Assembly (NCBI RefSeq): GCF_020786625.1
Contig: NZ_JAJGRC010000001.1
Location: 682,001-746,000 of the forward strand
Direction of reading: 5' to 3'
From: Salinicoccus sp. RF5
Lineage (GTDB): Bacteria; Bacillota; Bacilli; Staphylococcales; Salinicoccaceae
DNA: 64,000 nucleotides
The position numbers and the translations under genes were made by a program. The notes beneath the pieces are model-generated. The model was not told the DNA's origin, did no database searches, and saw only the letters and a list, made by a program, of their open reading frames with translations. Positions 41,619 to 51,135 of the stretch are shown here, piece by piece. Position 1 is the first letter of the stretch; every line of letters begins with the position of its first letter.

Positions 41619-42393
41619 TATCTTTCTTCCTCCCGATAAATGCAAGTGCACGACCGGTCTTCCCCTTCTCCAGCCGATAGGAGAAGAAACGGTCCAGATC
41701 CTCTGTACCAAGCGCTGATACATGGATATGGCGCGCGTCCACGCCCGCATTCAATGCCTGATGCCGGTTTACGGCCTTCAGATCAAGGTCGAATCCTTCA
41801 TCATGTGCATCGACTGCCCCTTCCGGCAGCCCTGCGTCTTCAAGTGCCCGGATGATGCGCGCGTCCACTGTATAGCATGGGCCGTTTATCGCGACCCCGA
41901 TGACCACTGTGAGATCTTTCGGGTCCCCTTCATAGCGCTCGATCATCCTTTTGATGATTCCGTGTGATGTGCCGCGCCAACCCGCATGGACAAGTGCGGT
42001 GAAGCCATTGCTCCTGCTCCATATATAGATGGGGACGCAGTCTGCGTAATTCATGGCAAGCATGATTCCCGGGTCGTATGTATACAGGCCGTCCACATCA
42101 TAAAGCTGATCGGACAACTCTCTGACATTCGTACCTGCATCCGCCAGGGTTACTTCCTCTATATTGCCGCCATGCTTCTGGATCGGCATCACCCAGCGTT
42201 CCGGCGGAAAGCCGGCTGCCGCACCGAGACGGTCCTGATGATGATGTACATTTGCTGCATCATCACCGATGTAGAGGGCCATATTGAAGCTCCCGGATGG
42301 ATAGCTGCTCCTTCCGCCGGTCCTCTTTGTATAGCCGAACAGGACATCTCCATCCCGGTTTCCTACATGATGCGTATGGTCTAAGAATTTCAT
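41605..42393 (-). CDS. pgeF: PgeF/YlmD purine nucleoside phosphorylase (YfiH, multicopper-polyphenol-oxidoreductase family)
   Basis: Family members act as zinc-dependent purine nucleoside phosphorylase/adenosine deaminase and, as PgeF, are proposed to edit peptidoglycan precursors. The conserved LVHAGWRGTSHGI, GPCYTVD and C-terminal motifs with the metal-binding His and Cys are present. Length 262. ATG six bases behind GAGGTG. It follows ftsZ across a terminator, so expression may need read-through or a promoter I did not identify. Confidence 0.93.
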   Translation of the reverse strand: MKFLDHTHHVGNRDGDVLFGYTKRTGGRSSYPSGSFNMALYIGDDAANVHHHQDRLGAAAGFPPERWVMPIQKHGGNIEEVTLADAGTNVRELSDQLYDVDGLYTYDPGIMLAMNYADCVPIYIWSRSNGFTALVHAGWRGTSHGIIKRMIERYEGDPKDLTVVIGVAINGPCYTVDARIIRALEDAGLPEGAVDAHDEGFDLDLKAVNRHQALNAGVDARHIHVSALGTEDLDRFFSYRLEKGKTGRALAFIGRKKDNDKG

Positions 42394-42405
42394 CCGTTAC
42401 ACCTC

Positions 42406-42442
42406 AAAAAATAAGTCAGAAAGGCGTGCCTTTCTGACTTAT
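42406..42442 (-). terminator. Intrinsic terminator after ftsZ
   Basis: Perfect 15-base stem ATAAGTCAGAAAGGC/GCCTTTCTGACTTAT with a two-base loop followed by six T on the minus strand, just past the ftsZ stop. It ends right before the pgeF ribosome-binding site. Confidence 0.92.
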
Positions 42443-42451
42443 ACCTTATTT

Positions 42452-43576
42452 CTATCGTCTGCGTCTTGAGCGGTTCCTCAAGAACGTAGGCACTTCGTAA
42501 TCGTCATCCTGTGCACTGCTTTCCCTCGGTTCCGGTTCACGTTCAGGCGCGCTTTCCCTTGGGGAAGTCGGATAGGTGAATGATTCCTTCTTCTCTTCAC
42601 GTTCGGGCGTGCGGTTCACCGATTTCTCATTGAAGCCGGTCGCGATGACCGTAACGACGATTTCATCTTCCAGTTCCGGATTGATGACCGTACCGAAGAT
42701 CATGTTGACGTCTTCATCTGCCGCATCCTGTACTACGTCCGCAGCCTCCTGTGCTTCGAACAGTGACAGTGACTCGCTGCCTGTAATGTTCATCAGGACA
42801 CCTTGCGCACCCACGATGGAAGTTTCAAGGAGCGGGCTCGAAATTGCCTTCTTGGCCGCTTCAATGGCACGGTTCTCACCACTGGAGACCCCGATGCCCA
42901 TGAGTGCGGATCCCTGGTTGGTCATGATCGTCTTGACGTCTGCGAAGTCGAGGTTCACTTCACCGCTGACGGCGATGAGGTCGGATATGCCTTGGACACC
43001 CTGTCTCAGTACGTTATCCGCTTCCTTGAACGCTTCCATCATCGGTGTGGATTTGTCCACGATATCCAGAAGACGGTCGTTCGGGATGACGATGAGTGTG
43101 TCGACCGCAGCCTTCATTGCATCGACGCCTGCAGAAGCCTGCGTCTGGCGCTTTCTGCCTTCGAAGGAGAATGGACGTGTAACGACGCCGACCGTCAGTG
43201 CACCCATCTCTTTAGCGATCTTGGCTACAACCGGTGCTGCGCCGGTGCCTGTTCCGCCGCCCATTCCTGCAGTGACGAAGACCATGTCTGCGCCTTGGAT
43301 CGCATCTTCAATCTGTTCCCTGGATTCTTCAGCAGCCTTTTTCCCGATATCCGGGTTGGCACCTGCGCCGAGACCGCGTGTCAGTTTTTCACCGACCTGG
43401 ATCTTGGATTCTGCCTTCGACAGGTTCAAAGCCTGTCCATCTGTATTGATTGCGATGAACTCGACATTCTGCATGCCGTCATCAATCATCCGGTTGACTG
43501 CGTTGTTGCCGCCGCCACCGACGCCGACAACTTTTAATGTTGCCATATGGTTAAACCCTTGCTCGAATTCTAACAT
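42452..43576 (-). CDS. ftsZ: Cell-division GTPase FtsZ
   Basis: Tubulin homologue that forms the Z ring. The N terminus [10 protein letters not shown] matches staphylococcal FtsZ. The GTP-binding tubulin signature [11 protein letters not shown] is at about residues 105-115, and the T7-loop synergy region follows. A variable acidic linker leads to the C-terminal peptide [13 protein letters not shown], which binds FtsA, SepF and EzrA, and an Arg-rich tail. Length 374. ATG behind TGGGAGG; 26 bases downstream of ftsA. Confidence 0.98.
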   Translation of the reverse strand: MLEFEQGFNHMATLKVVGVGGGGNNAVNRMIDDGMQNVEFIAINTDGQALNLSKAESKIQVGEKLTRGLGAGANPDIGKKAAEESREQIEDAIQGADMVFVTAGMGGGTGTGAAPVVAKIAKEMGALTVGVVTRPFSFEGRKRQTQASAGVDAMKAAVDTLIVIPNDRLLDIVDKSTPMMEAFKEADNVLRQGVQGISDLIAVSGEVNLDFADVKTIMTNQGSALMGIGVSSGENRAIEAAKKAISSPLLETSIVGAQGVLMNITGSESLSLFEAQEAADVVQDAADEDVNMIFGTVINPELEDEIVVTVIATGFNEKSVNRTPEREEKKESFTYPTSPRESAPEREPEPRESSAQDDDYEVPTFLRNRSRRRR

Positions 43577-43602
43577 TTTTCATTTCCTCCCAGTCATTCA
43601 TC

Positions 43603-45060
43603 TTACTCAAACAAATTTTTAAAGAGCTTCTTCATATATCCACGGTAGTCTTTCTGTTCGCCTTGGCCTGTCTCTTCGGAGCGTCGGGTGACCTTTTCAT
43701 CCGAGCGTTCCTCATCATATGCGTAGTCGGAATACTCCTCTTCAGCCGGCTGCCCCCCGCGGGATGCTTCAGACGGGAACTTGTAAGTCTCGCCCTGTTC
43801 CAGCTGATGGGTATTCTGCTCTTTGCGTTTATTGAAAAGACCTGTGAAGAAGCTTCCTGAAGCCTCTCCATCACTTGAATCTACAGTATTTTTCGACTCC
43901 GTACCATAATTATCAATTGTAACATACTCAAGGAGTTCATCAAACATTATTCCACTGGATACTGTGGAAATGACGCTTGAGAATTCCGGCTTGCGTGCAC
44001 CCATCTGCTTTGGAATATGGACTCTGATCTTCTCGGATACGAGATCCTGGAGGAGCTCCTTGACACCGAGCAGGTTTGCGGTGCCGCCCGTTACGACAAA
44101 GCCGCCATTCACCTTTGTGATGCGCTGCTCCTGAAGTGCTTCGAACACGGTCATTAACATTTCTTCCAGTCTCATCTCGATGATGTCCGCAAGATCTTTT
44201 GGAGTCACTTCGATGTCCGGTTCACCGTCCCGCTGTGGAAGCCTGACGATATCCTCTGAGGATGCGAGGTCGTAGAAGGCGTGGCCATACTGCTGCTTCG
44301 CCTTTTCGGCTGCTTCGAAAGTCGTGTTGAATGCTTCGGAGAGGTCATTCGTAATATGGTTGCCTCCGACGGGGATGCTGTCTGCATACTTTACTGTGCC
44401 GCGCTCATAATAGCCGAACTGGGTCAGGTCTGCACCGATGTCGATGACCACACCGCCGAGTTCGACTTCAGATTCGCTCAGCACATGCTGATAGTTGACT
44501 GCGTCGGAATAGACGTCAAGGACTGTCAGTCCTGCATCTTCGACACATTTGACCGCGTTCATCAGGAGTGTCCTGTTCATCAGTATGATGCCTGCCCGGA
44601 CGAACAGCGACTGCGTCGCCATCATTTCCTTCGGATCCATCACTTCATGCAGGTCATCGACCTTGAAATGGATGGGATAGACCGTGATGACTTCCCTGTC
44701 ACTGTGGACTTCGCGCTCACGGAGGGTCTCGAGGAGGTCTTCGATGTGCGTACCATTGATTTCTGTGGAGTTGCCGCCAAAACGCAGTTCCTCTTCTCCG
44801 ATCTTGAATTCAGTTTCAGTAATGGGCATTTTTAAAAAGATTTCATCGATGTCCACACCGGATGAGATCTTTGCTTTTTTGACCGTATCTATAATTGCAT
44901 TTCTCGCCAGATCAAAATCTTTTATTTTCCCTTTGGATATTGCATCCGTGAAGGTCTGGCCAGTGCCTATGATGTTGACGCCATCATGGAATTTCTCACC
45001 AACGACCGCCTTCACACTCGCGGAACCGATATCCAGGGCAACATAATAATGTTCCTTCAA
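43603..45060 (-). CDS. ftsA: Cell-division protein FtsA
   Basis: Actin-like ATPase that tethers FtsZ to the membrane and signals to the septal synthases. ALDIGSASVKAVVGE (about 7-21) and VVIDIGADLTQFGYY are the actin-type phosphate loops; VVTGGTANLLG follows. A long acidic Ser/Glu-rich linker precedes the C-terminal amphipathic helix GYMKKLFKNLFE. Length 485. Start is TTG at 45060, eight bases behind AGGAGG; the ATG inside that spacer is out of frame. Confidence 0.97.
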   Translation of the reverse strand: MKEHYYVALDIGSASVKAVVGEKFHDGVNIIGTGQTFTDAISKGKIKDFDLARNAIIDTVKKAKISSGVDIDEIFLKMPITETEFKIGEEELRFGGNSTEINGTHIEDLLETLREREVHSDREVITVYPIHFKVDDLHEVMDPKEMMATQSLFVRAGIILMNRTLLMNAVKCVEDAGLTVLDVYSDAVNYQHVLSESEVELGGVVIDIGADLTQFGYYERGTVKYADSIPVGGNHITNDLSEAFNTTFEAAEKAKQQYGHAFYDLASSEDIVRLPQRDGEPDIEVTPKDLADIIEMRLEEMLMTVFEALQEQRITKVNGGFVVTGGTANLLGVKELLQDLVSEKIRVHIPKQMGARKPEFSSVISTVSSGIMFDELLEYVTIDNYGTESKNTVDSSDGEASGSFFTGLFNKRKEQNTHQLEQGETYKFPSEASRGGQPAEEEYSDYAYDEERSDEKVTRRSEETGQGEQKDYRGYMKKLFKNLFE

Positions 45061-45105
45061 CTCATTTGCCTCCTAGCAAGCCTGTTTCAGCTGTATCTAT
45101 CATAT

Positions 45106-45134
45106 AGTTTACATTATACTTTTTATATTGTGAA
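45106..45134 (-). promoter_or_regulatory. Predicted promoter of ftsAZ
   Basis: TTCACA (45129-45134) and TAAACT (45106-45111) with 17 bases between, on the minus strand, in the 115-base A+T-rich gap after the divIB terminator. A consensus TATAAT at 45113-45118 overlaps the spacer but lacks a good -35. A promoter is expected because the upstream unit ends in a terminator. Confidence 0.45.
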
Positions 45135-45159
45135 CTATTTGCACTGAATAGTCCAGTAT

Positions 45160-45190
45160 AAAAACAGACGAGGAATCATTCTTCCCCGTC
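45160..45190 (-). terminator. Terminator overlapping the divIB stop codon
   Basis: GACGGGGAA and TTCCTCGTC pair (nine pairs, one G-U) with the loop GAATGA, followed after GT by TTTTT on the minus strand. The divIB TGA stop lies in the loop, so a ribosome finishing divIB would cover the hairpin. Confidence 0.7.
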
Positions 45191-46288
45191 TTCTGCTTCC
45201 CCGATATTTGAAAGGCTCTCCTTCACATCTCCGAGGGCCTGATTCACCTCTTCGATGTATGGTGCCTGGACAGGCGCCTCGTAGATGCCCGCCTTCACTT
45301 CCATAGCTTCGTCGCTGCCATATGGCAGGAAGCTGCTGCCGATCTCCAGATCGATGAGGCCGGATTGCGGATCGCCGATCTCCTCACGCATGCTCAGATA
45401 ATAATTCATCTTCTCGTTTATCGTACGGTAATCGGCGACGATCTCCTGACCGTCGTTCATGAACATGTGGATGCGTGTCGAGGAATTTTCCGATGGACGG
45501 TAGTAGATTTCCGAGATGCCTTCCCGGATGTCCGGCTCTATATCATTCAGGCTCTCCACCATCCGGTCGAATTCACGGCCTTCAAAATAGTGCAGGATTG
45601 GCGCCGAACCCGGAGTAGAGGGATAGCCGCGCAGCACCTGGGCATTTTCAAGGACCGGATAGTAGTCGCTGTTGTTGGCGACATATCCGACGGCCTGGTA
45701 TTCCGTCACGGAAACATTGATGGTGTTCCACCACTCCCGCTCTATCTCCACTTCTTCGACAGCGGGCAGCATCGCGATGTTTTCGGTCGCCCGGGACAGG
45801 TTCGCGCTGAACATCCTGTCACCTGTGCCGAACTGCAGGCGCTCCTCCACTTCCTCATCACTGATGAGCTGGTTGCCGCTGATTTCTATATTCTTCACTT
45901 CACTGGCACTGCTCGCCACGTACCAGATGAGCAGTCCGACCAGGAATATAAGGAGCATCAGCAGCATGAGGTAGAAGTGCGTCCGGGTAAACTTCGGACG
46001 GGGGCGCTTCCGCTTCTGTTTTTTTGGTGCATCCCTCTGCTTCTCCTTCGGCGCATAGGTCTCTATCTCTTCTTCATCCACATCATGATGAGGGCCCGGG
46101 GGGCGGGTGCCTTCATTCTTCTCCTGATGGAATGTGGCACTGTGCGCTGTCGTGTCTTCTCCTGGATCCATTTCGGCGTCTCCCGAAGAGGAGCCGGCAG
46201 CCAGCCGCTCATCCAACCGTCCACGGGATGGTTCCGTCGAACGCTTCAGTTTCTGCTTCATTTCTTCTAAATCGGATTTTCCATTCAT
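45176..46288 (-). CDS. divIB: Cell-division protein DivIB (FtsQ)
   Basis: Bitopic membrane protein of the DivIB-DivIC-FtsL complex that activates septal peptidoglycan synthesis. A long charged cytoplasmic N terminus (about 1-115, Lys/Glu/Pro-rich) precedes one transmembrane helix (about 122-142). The extracellular part has a POTRA domain (about 145-215) and a beta domain, with an acidic C-terminal tail. ATG at 46288 is behind GGGGGTG; the frame reaches an ATG at 46309 overlapping murD but without a site. Length 370. Confidence 0.93.
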   Translation of the reverse strand: MNGKSDLEEMKQKLKRSTEPSRGRLDERLAAGSSSGDAEMDPGEDTTAHSATFHQEKNEGTRPPGPHHDVDEEEIETYAPKEKQRDAPKKQKRKRPRPKFTRTHFYLMLLMLLIFLVGLLIWYVASSASEVKNIEISGNQLISDEEVEERLQFGTGDRMFSANLSRATENIAMLPAVEEVEIEREWWNTINVSVTEYQAVGYVANNSDYYPVLENAQVLRGYPSTPGSAPILHYFEGREFDRMVESLNDIEPDIREGISEIYYRPSENSSTRIHMFMNDGQEIVADYRTINEKMNYYLSMREEIGDPQSGLIDLEIGSSFLPYGSDEAMEVKAGIYEAPVQAPYIEEVNQALGDVKESLSNIGEAEDGEE

Positions 46289-46305
46289 CGGCCCACCCCC
46301 TTCCT

Positions 46306-47640
46306 TCATTTACCGAGCGTGCTGAATCCTTCTTTGAAGTGGTCTCCCCGTGCTTCATAGTCCTTGTACTGGTCCCAGCTTGCACAGGCAGGCGAGAACA
46401 GTACCACATCCCCCGCCTCTGCATGCTGTGCTGCCTTGATGACTGCATCATGGGGGTGCTCGGCCAGTTCGACCGCCTTCCCGGTCCGCTCGGCGAGCTC
46501 CTGGAACTTCTCCTTCATCTCACCAAAAGTGATGATCATGGCCACGCTGTCCATCGAAGGGATGAGCCCGTCGAGGGACTGGCCGCGGTCGAGCCCCCCT
46601 GCAATCCAGATGACCGGCGCCTGGAAGCTCTCCAGCGCAAACGTCGTGGCCAGGTTGTTCGTCGCCTTGGAGTCGTTGTAATAGGTGGCACCTCTGTGCT
46701 CCCCAAGATATTCCATGCGGTGGGGGATGCTGCCGAAGTGCAACAGCGTCTCGCGGATACCGGCGTCGCTGGCCCCGTGGTTCTTCGCCGCAAGGATGGC
46801 CGCCAGAATATTTTCATGGTTGTGGGCCCCCTGCAGCTTCACCTGATCGAGGGGGATCAGCGGTGTGCCCTTATGGACGATGACACCGTCCTTGATGCAC
46901 GCTTCATGGTCGCCTTCAGCTGCAAAGTATTCCACATGCAGGCCAGGATGCCCCCCGAGCATTTCCTTCTGCCTGCCATTGAAGATGACGGTCTGAGATG
47001 CATCCATATTGGAGACGAGGTTCATCTTCGCCTGGACATAGGCTTCCTTCGATCCATGATAGTCGATATGCGCTTCATAGATGTTCGTGAACACTGCGGT
47101 ATCCGGGCAAAAACCCCTGATGCCCATCAATTGGAATGAGGAAAGCTCCATGACAAGGATATCCTCCGCCGTCGCCTCCCGCACTGCTTCCGAAGCAGGA
47201 TAGCCGATATTGCCGCAGAGTATCGGCGACAGACCTGAGCGTTCGAGCATCTCGCCGATCAGGTGCGTCACCGTGGTCTTCCCGTTCGTCCCTGTGATGC
47301 CGATGATCGGAGCGGGCGACATATGATAGGCGAGCTCGACATCTGTGATGACCGGTATCCCCCGTGCCGCCGCATCTTCAAGGAAAGGGATCGTGTATGG
47401 GATGCCCGGATTCTTTACGATCAGTTCCGCATCATTAAGCAGGCTGGCCGGGTGGTGGCCATCCACTATCTCGACGCCCCAGCCCTTGAGCGTCTGTCTG
47501 ATCTTTTCGTCCGCGATGACTTCATTTGTCGTCAGTGTGATGTTTGCACCGAGTGATGCCAGGGCCGATACTGCGCTCCGTCCGCTCCTGCCGTAGCCGA
47601 GGACGATCACATTCTTATTTTCAAAACCGCCTGTATCCAT
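46306..47640 (-). CDS. murD: UDP-N-acetylmuramoyl-L-alanine:D-glutamate ligase
   Basis: Adds D-glutamate to the peptidoglycan precursor. N-terminal VIVLGYGRSGRSA binds the UDP substrate; the P-loop is GITGTNGKTTVTH (about residues 110-122); the C-terminal domain has YNDSKATN. I placed the start at ATG 47640 (MDTGGFENK), two bases before the mraY stop and behind GGGGG; the upstream extension is inside mraY. Length 444 (S. aureus 449). Confidence 0.97.
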   Translation of the reverse strand: MDTGGFENKNVIVLGYGRSGRSAVSALASLGANITLTTNEVIADEKIRQTLKGWGVEIVDGHHPASLLNDAELIVKNPGIPYTIPFLEDAAARGIPVITDVELAYHMSPAPIIGITGTNGKTTVTHLIGEMLERSGLSPILCGNIGYPASEAVREATAEDILVMELSSFQLMGIRGFCPDTAVFTNIYEAHIDYHGSKEAYVQAKMNLVSNMDASQTVIFNGRQKEMLGGHPGLHVEYFAAEGDHEACIKDGVIVHKGTPLIPLDQVKLQGAHNHENILAAILAAKNHGASDAGIRETLLHFGSIPHRMEYLGEHRGATYYNDSKATNNLATTFALESFQAPVIWIAGGLDRGQSLDGLIPSMDSVAMIITFGEMKEKFQELAERTGKAVELAEHPHDAVIKAAQHAEAGDVVLFSPACASWDQYKDYEARGDHFKEGFSTLGK

Positions 47641-47641
47641 T

Positions 47642-48604
47642 CTATAACGCCCCCAATAGCACACCGATTGCGCCTGCCACTATGCCCACCGTCCAGAATA
47701 CGAGGACGATCTTCCATTCGTTCCAGCCACTGAGCTCGAAATGGTGGTGTATCGGTGTCATCTTGAATATCCTTCTGCCCGTCATCTTGTATGAAGCAAC
47801 CTGCAGCATCACGGAAGCCGTCTCTATGACGAAGACGATTCCGATGAGCAGCAGCAAAAGACTTTCATTCAGCATGATCGAGACGGTGGCGATGATGCCG
47901 CCCAGCGCAAGCGACCCCGTGTCTCCCATGAAGAGCTTCGCCGGATATTTGTTGTATATCAGAAATCCTGCCAGCGCACCGATCAGGATCATCAGGAAAA
48001 GGACGATCTCCATTTCCCCGCGTGTCCAAGCGATGACGAGAAAACTTGAAAATGCAATGATCGAAAGTCCTGTTGCCAGGCCGTCGAGGCCGTCCGTCAG
48101 ATTCACCGCATTCGAGAAGCCGACCTGCCAGAAGACGATCCACAGGACAAACAGTACACCGAGCGGAATGTCGAAATCCGTGCCCGGGATATGGATGCCT
48201 GCTGCAATATCCGGAATCGCCCGGGTCATGATGAAGTAGACGATTACGGAAACCACGATCTGGGCCAGGAACTTCTGCTTGGAAGAGAGTCCCTTGTTGT
48301 CCTTCTTGACGACGATGATGTAGTCGTCTATGAAGCCGATCAGCCCGAAGCCTACGGTGACGATCACCATGACCAGCATCTTGTAGGCATCATCGACCAG
48401 CGGCAGGGCGATGACCGACAGCACGATTGCAGGAATGAGGTACGTCAGCCCCCCCATCGTCGGCGTACCGGTCTTCACCTGGTGGCTCTGCGGCCCTTCC
48501 ACCCTGATGGATTGGCCGAACTTCATCCGCTTCAGCAGCGGAATTGTCAACGGCACCAGAATGGCCGTCAAGATAAATGCGATGAATAGAAATAAGTAGC
48601 TCAT
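47642..48604 (-). CDS. mraY: Phospho-N-acetylmuramoyl-pentapeptide transferase MraY
   Basis: Integral membrane enzyme that makes lipid I from UDP-MurNAc-pentapeptide and undecaprenyl phosphate. About ten transmembrane helices. Conserved cytoplasmic motifs are GTPTMGG, GFIDDYI with the Asp pair, and FSNAVNLTDGLDGL, and the C-terminal TPIHHHFEL is seen. Length 320 (S. aureus 321). ATG behind AGAGGAGG, 11 bases after pbp1. Confidence 0.98.
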   Translation of the reverse strand: MSYLFLFIAFILTAILVPLTIPLLKRMKFGQSIRVEGPQSHQVKTGTPTMGGLTYLIPAIVLSVIALPLVDDAYKMLVMVIVTVGFGLIGFIDDYIIVVKKDNKGLSSKQKFLAQIVVSVIVYFIMTRAIPDIAAGIHIPGTDFDIPLGVLFVLWIVFWQVGFSNAVNLTDGLDGLATGLSIIAFSSFLVIAWTRGEMEIVLFLMILIGALAGFLIYNKYPAKLFMGDTGSLALGGIIATVSIMLNESLLLLLIGIVFVIETASVMLQVASYKMTGRRIFKMTPIHHHFELSGWNEWKIVLVFWTVGIVAGAIGVLLGAL

Positions 48605-48615
48605 TGTGTCCTCCT

Positions 48616-50766
48616 CTAGTCTGCTGGATCATTGGATGACAGGGTGAATTCGACTGCTGCTTCATCACCCAGTACAGTACCCGGTGCAATGGACTGTGAT
48701 TTCACATATCCTTCGCCCTCTGTGGATACATCCATATCCATGAATGTTCCAAACATGATTGCCTCCCGTTTGGATAATCCTGTAAGGTCAGGCATCTTTG
48801 CTTCCCCTTCGGTTTTCACGAAGAAGGTTTCATATGGTAATAGTCTATCATTTTTTGGATGATGGTCGATAATCTCTTCCCCATCACCGACGACGATGGT
48901 CTGTATCGTGTCGGCGGATGCCGGGGCAGCTTCTGAAAGCTTTTTGCCGCTGTAGTCCCCGACTTCGGTGACCTCAGCCGACTGTTCTCCCTCGGCCCCT
49001 CCGACGTTCAGGTATTTCAGCGTCCGCTCCATCAATGGGTTGAACCCCGGCATGACACCGATGTCCCAAGTATCCTGCTTGTTCTTCGAAGCGAGCTTCA
49101 CACCATAATAGACGATGACTTCAGGGTCATCTTCCGGTGCATAGCCGATGAAGGATGTCAGGAATTCATATGGCCCATCCATGTAGCCGCCGCCTTCAGG
49201 ATCGATCACCTGGGCAGTACCCGATTTTCCTGCAACTTCGTAGTCATCAAGCTGATACTGCGGATTCCTCTCCATCGAGCCGCCGACGAATGTATTGATC
49301 TCTTCCTGGGTCTTTTGGGCCGCCTCTTCGGATATCACCTGGCGCACCACCGACTCTTCACCCTTATGGAGCACTTCGCCGGTGGCGCTGTCAGTAATCG
49401 ATTCGACCACGTATGGCTTCTTCATCTTGCCATCATTCAATATCGCAGTCATCCCCTGGATCATCTGGATCGGGGTGACGGTCGATGTCTGTCCGAAGGA
49501 AGTCGTCTTCCGTTGCAGTGGATCGTCCCATGCGAGGGTGCCGGACTGTTCATTCGGGAATTCGGAACCGGTCGGTTCGCCGAACCCGAATTTGCGGTAG
49601 TAGTCGAGCATCGCATCCTCACCGACTTTATCCTGCAGTATCATCATCAGGGCATTGGAGGAATATTGCATCCCTTCGTTGTAGGTGATGTTTCCCCAAC
49701 CTTCCTCTTCCCAGTCATAGATGGTATGGCCATTGACATCGAACGAACCCGATTCGAATGTTGCGTCGGGATCATAGACGCCTGCATCTATGGCTGCAGC
49801 CAGACCGAACACCTTGAAGGTCGACCCCGGTTCGAATGAGTGCTGATACAGCATGTTGAGCCAGCTGTTGCCGAACCCTTCCCGGGTCCTCGGGTTGAAT
49901 GAAGGACGCTGGCCGCTCGCCAGTATCTCGCCGCTTTCTGCATCCGCAACGACGGCGAACAGCTCCTCCGGCTCAAAATGCTCCTCCATGGTATCCAGGG
50001 ACTCTTCAAGGTAGAGCTGGATATTGGAGTCGATGGTCAGCTTCATATCTGCTCCATCCTTCGGCGGTTCGACTGTATCGGTGCCTGGCACGATGTACCC
50101 CCACAGGTCTTGCGTGTAGTCCGTCGTGCCGTCCTCCCCCTGCAGAAGGTCGTCATAGGCCCGCTCCAGTCCAAGCTGGCCATCCAGTCCATCCGACTCC
50201 TCGCCCTTCTCTGCATAGCCGATGAGGTGGGAGGCGAAGTCCCCGTTCGGATAGAAGCGTTTGGTCTCCGCCTCGAAGACGAGGCCTGGAATTTTTGCAT
50301 CCTCGAGCGCATTCTTCTGGTTGTAGGAGATATCCCGTCCCTTCTTGCCGAGCTCGACCTGGAACCGTTCCTCCTCTATGCCTTCTTCAATCCGCTCCTG
50401 TATTTCGGATGCTTCCATATCGATGATCGCCGCCAGTGCCTCGGCGGTCTCCTTTGAATCGGTCACATGGTTCGGATAGTCTGAATCCGTAATCAGCGCA
50501 AGCCGATATGCTTCCATATCGCTCGCCAGAACGTTGCCTTCCCTGTCGAGTATCTCACCACGTTGACCTTCGTTCACTGCGGTGCGGCTGAACTTGTCAT
50601 GGCCATGGGCAACGAGGTCCTCATCATCCAGCGTCTTGTTTATCATGAGATAGCTGAACTGCCAAAATATGCATAGAAAAAGCACTCCTATACCAAGGTA
50701 GATTAGGAGCGCACCAACTGATAGCGTTTTAGTTTTCTCACCAAGCCTGATTCTAATCCTTGCCAT
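48616..50766 (-). CDS. pbpA: Septal penicillin-binding protein 1 (class B PBP with PASTA domains)
   Basis: Division transpeptidase equivalent to S. aureus PBP1 and B. subtilis PBP2B. One transmembrane helix (about 14-40) precedes the dimerisation domain and the transpeptidase domain. The active-site Ser is in EPGSTFKVF (about residue 315), with SSN in YSSNALMM and the KSGT box in AGKSGTAQ. Two C-terminal PASTA domains (about 595-716) end the protein. I chose ATG at 50766 (MARIRIRLG), overlapping the ftsL end. Length 716 (S. aureus 744). Confidence 0.96.
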   Translation of the reverse strand: MARIRIRLGEKTKTLSVGALLIYLGIGVLFLCIFWQFSYLMINKTLDDEDLVAHGHDKFSRTAVNEGQRGEILDREGNVLASDMEAYRLALITDSDYPNHVTDSKETAEALAAIIDMEASEIQERIEEGIEEERFQVELGKKGRDISYNQKNALEDAKIPGLVFEAETKRFYPNGDFASHLIGYAEKGEESDGLDGQLGLERAYDDLLQGEDGTTDYTQDLWGYIVPGTDTVEPPKDGADMKLTIDSNIQLYLEESLDTMEEHFEPEELFAVVADAESGEILASGQRPSFNPRTREGFGNSWLNMLYQHSFEPGSTFKVFGLAAAIDAGVYDPDATFESGSFDVNGHTIYDWEEEGWGNITYNEGMQYSSNALMMILQDKVGEDAMLDYYRKFGFGEPTGSEFPNEQSGTLAWDDPLQRKTTSFGQTSTVTPIQMIQGMTAILNDGKMKKPYVVESITDSATGEVLHKGEESVVRQVISEEAAQKTQEEINTFVGGSMERNPQYQLDDYEVAGKSGTAQVIDPEGGGYMDGPYEFLTSFIGYAPEDDPEVIVYYGVKLASKNKQDTWDIGVMPGFNPLMERTLKYLNVGGAEGEQSAEVTEVGDYSGKKLSEAAPASADTIQTIVVGDGEEIIDHHPKNDRLLPYETFFVKTEGEAKMPDLTGLSKREAIMFGTFMDMDVSTEGEGYVKSQSIAPGTVLGDEAAVEFTLSSNDPAD

Positions 50767-51124
50767 ACTTCTCAGCAACCTTTACATTTCCATTGTCCAG
50801 ATCCAGCCCGAGTTCATTTGCTTTTTCATAGATCCTGTCATAGGAGGCAAGGTCGGTCACTTCGGTCTTGAGCTCGCCGATTTCACCCTCCATGACTGCT
50901 ATTTCACTTTCCACCTGGGTCTTCTCCGTCTGCAGGGAATAGGCTTCCATCTTCAATGACAGTACATAGACCGCCACTGCTGCAATCAGGGCAAACAGCA
51001 TCAAATATACGAGCGTCTCGAATTTCTTGAGTCCAACAACGCGGCTGGCTTTTCTGGTCCCCTGGGCCGGATCCTGTTCTGTATGCGGACGCGGCAGGGT
51101 CTGATGATAGCGTTCTACTGCCAT
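50753..51124 (-). CDS. ftsL: Cell-division protein FtsL
   Basis: Small bitopic septal protein that partners DivIC/DivIB. A basic N-terminal cytoplasmic region (about 1-38) is followed by one transmembrane helix (about 39-60) and an external heptad-rich coiled coil (about 62-110). Length 123. It lies between rsmH and pbp1, the conserved dcw position; sequence similarity in the family is low, so position and topology carry the call. ATG behind AGGGAG. Confidence 0.9.
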   Translation of the reverse strand: MAVERYHQTLPRPHTEQDPAQGTRKASRVVGLKKFETLVYLMLFALIAAVAVYVLSLKMEAYSLQTEKTQVESEIAVMEGEIGELKTEVTDLASYDRIYEKANELGLDLDNGNVKVAEKYGKD

Positions 51125-51135
51125 AATAACACTCC

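Noticed and set aside
45365-46270. 301-codon open frame on the plus strand
   Set aside because: Antisense to divIB; the hydrophobic stretches mirror the divIB membrane segment and charged linker rather than a real protein.
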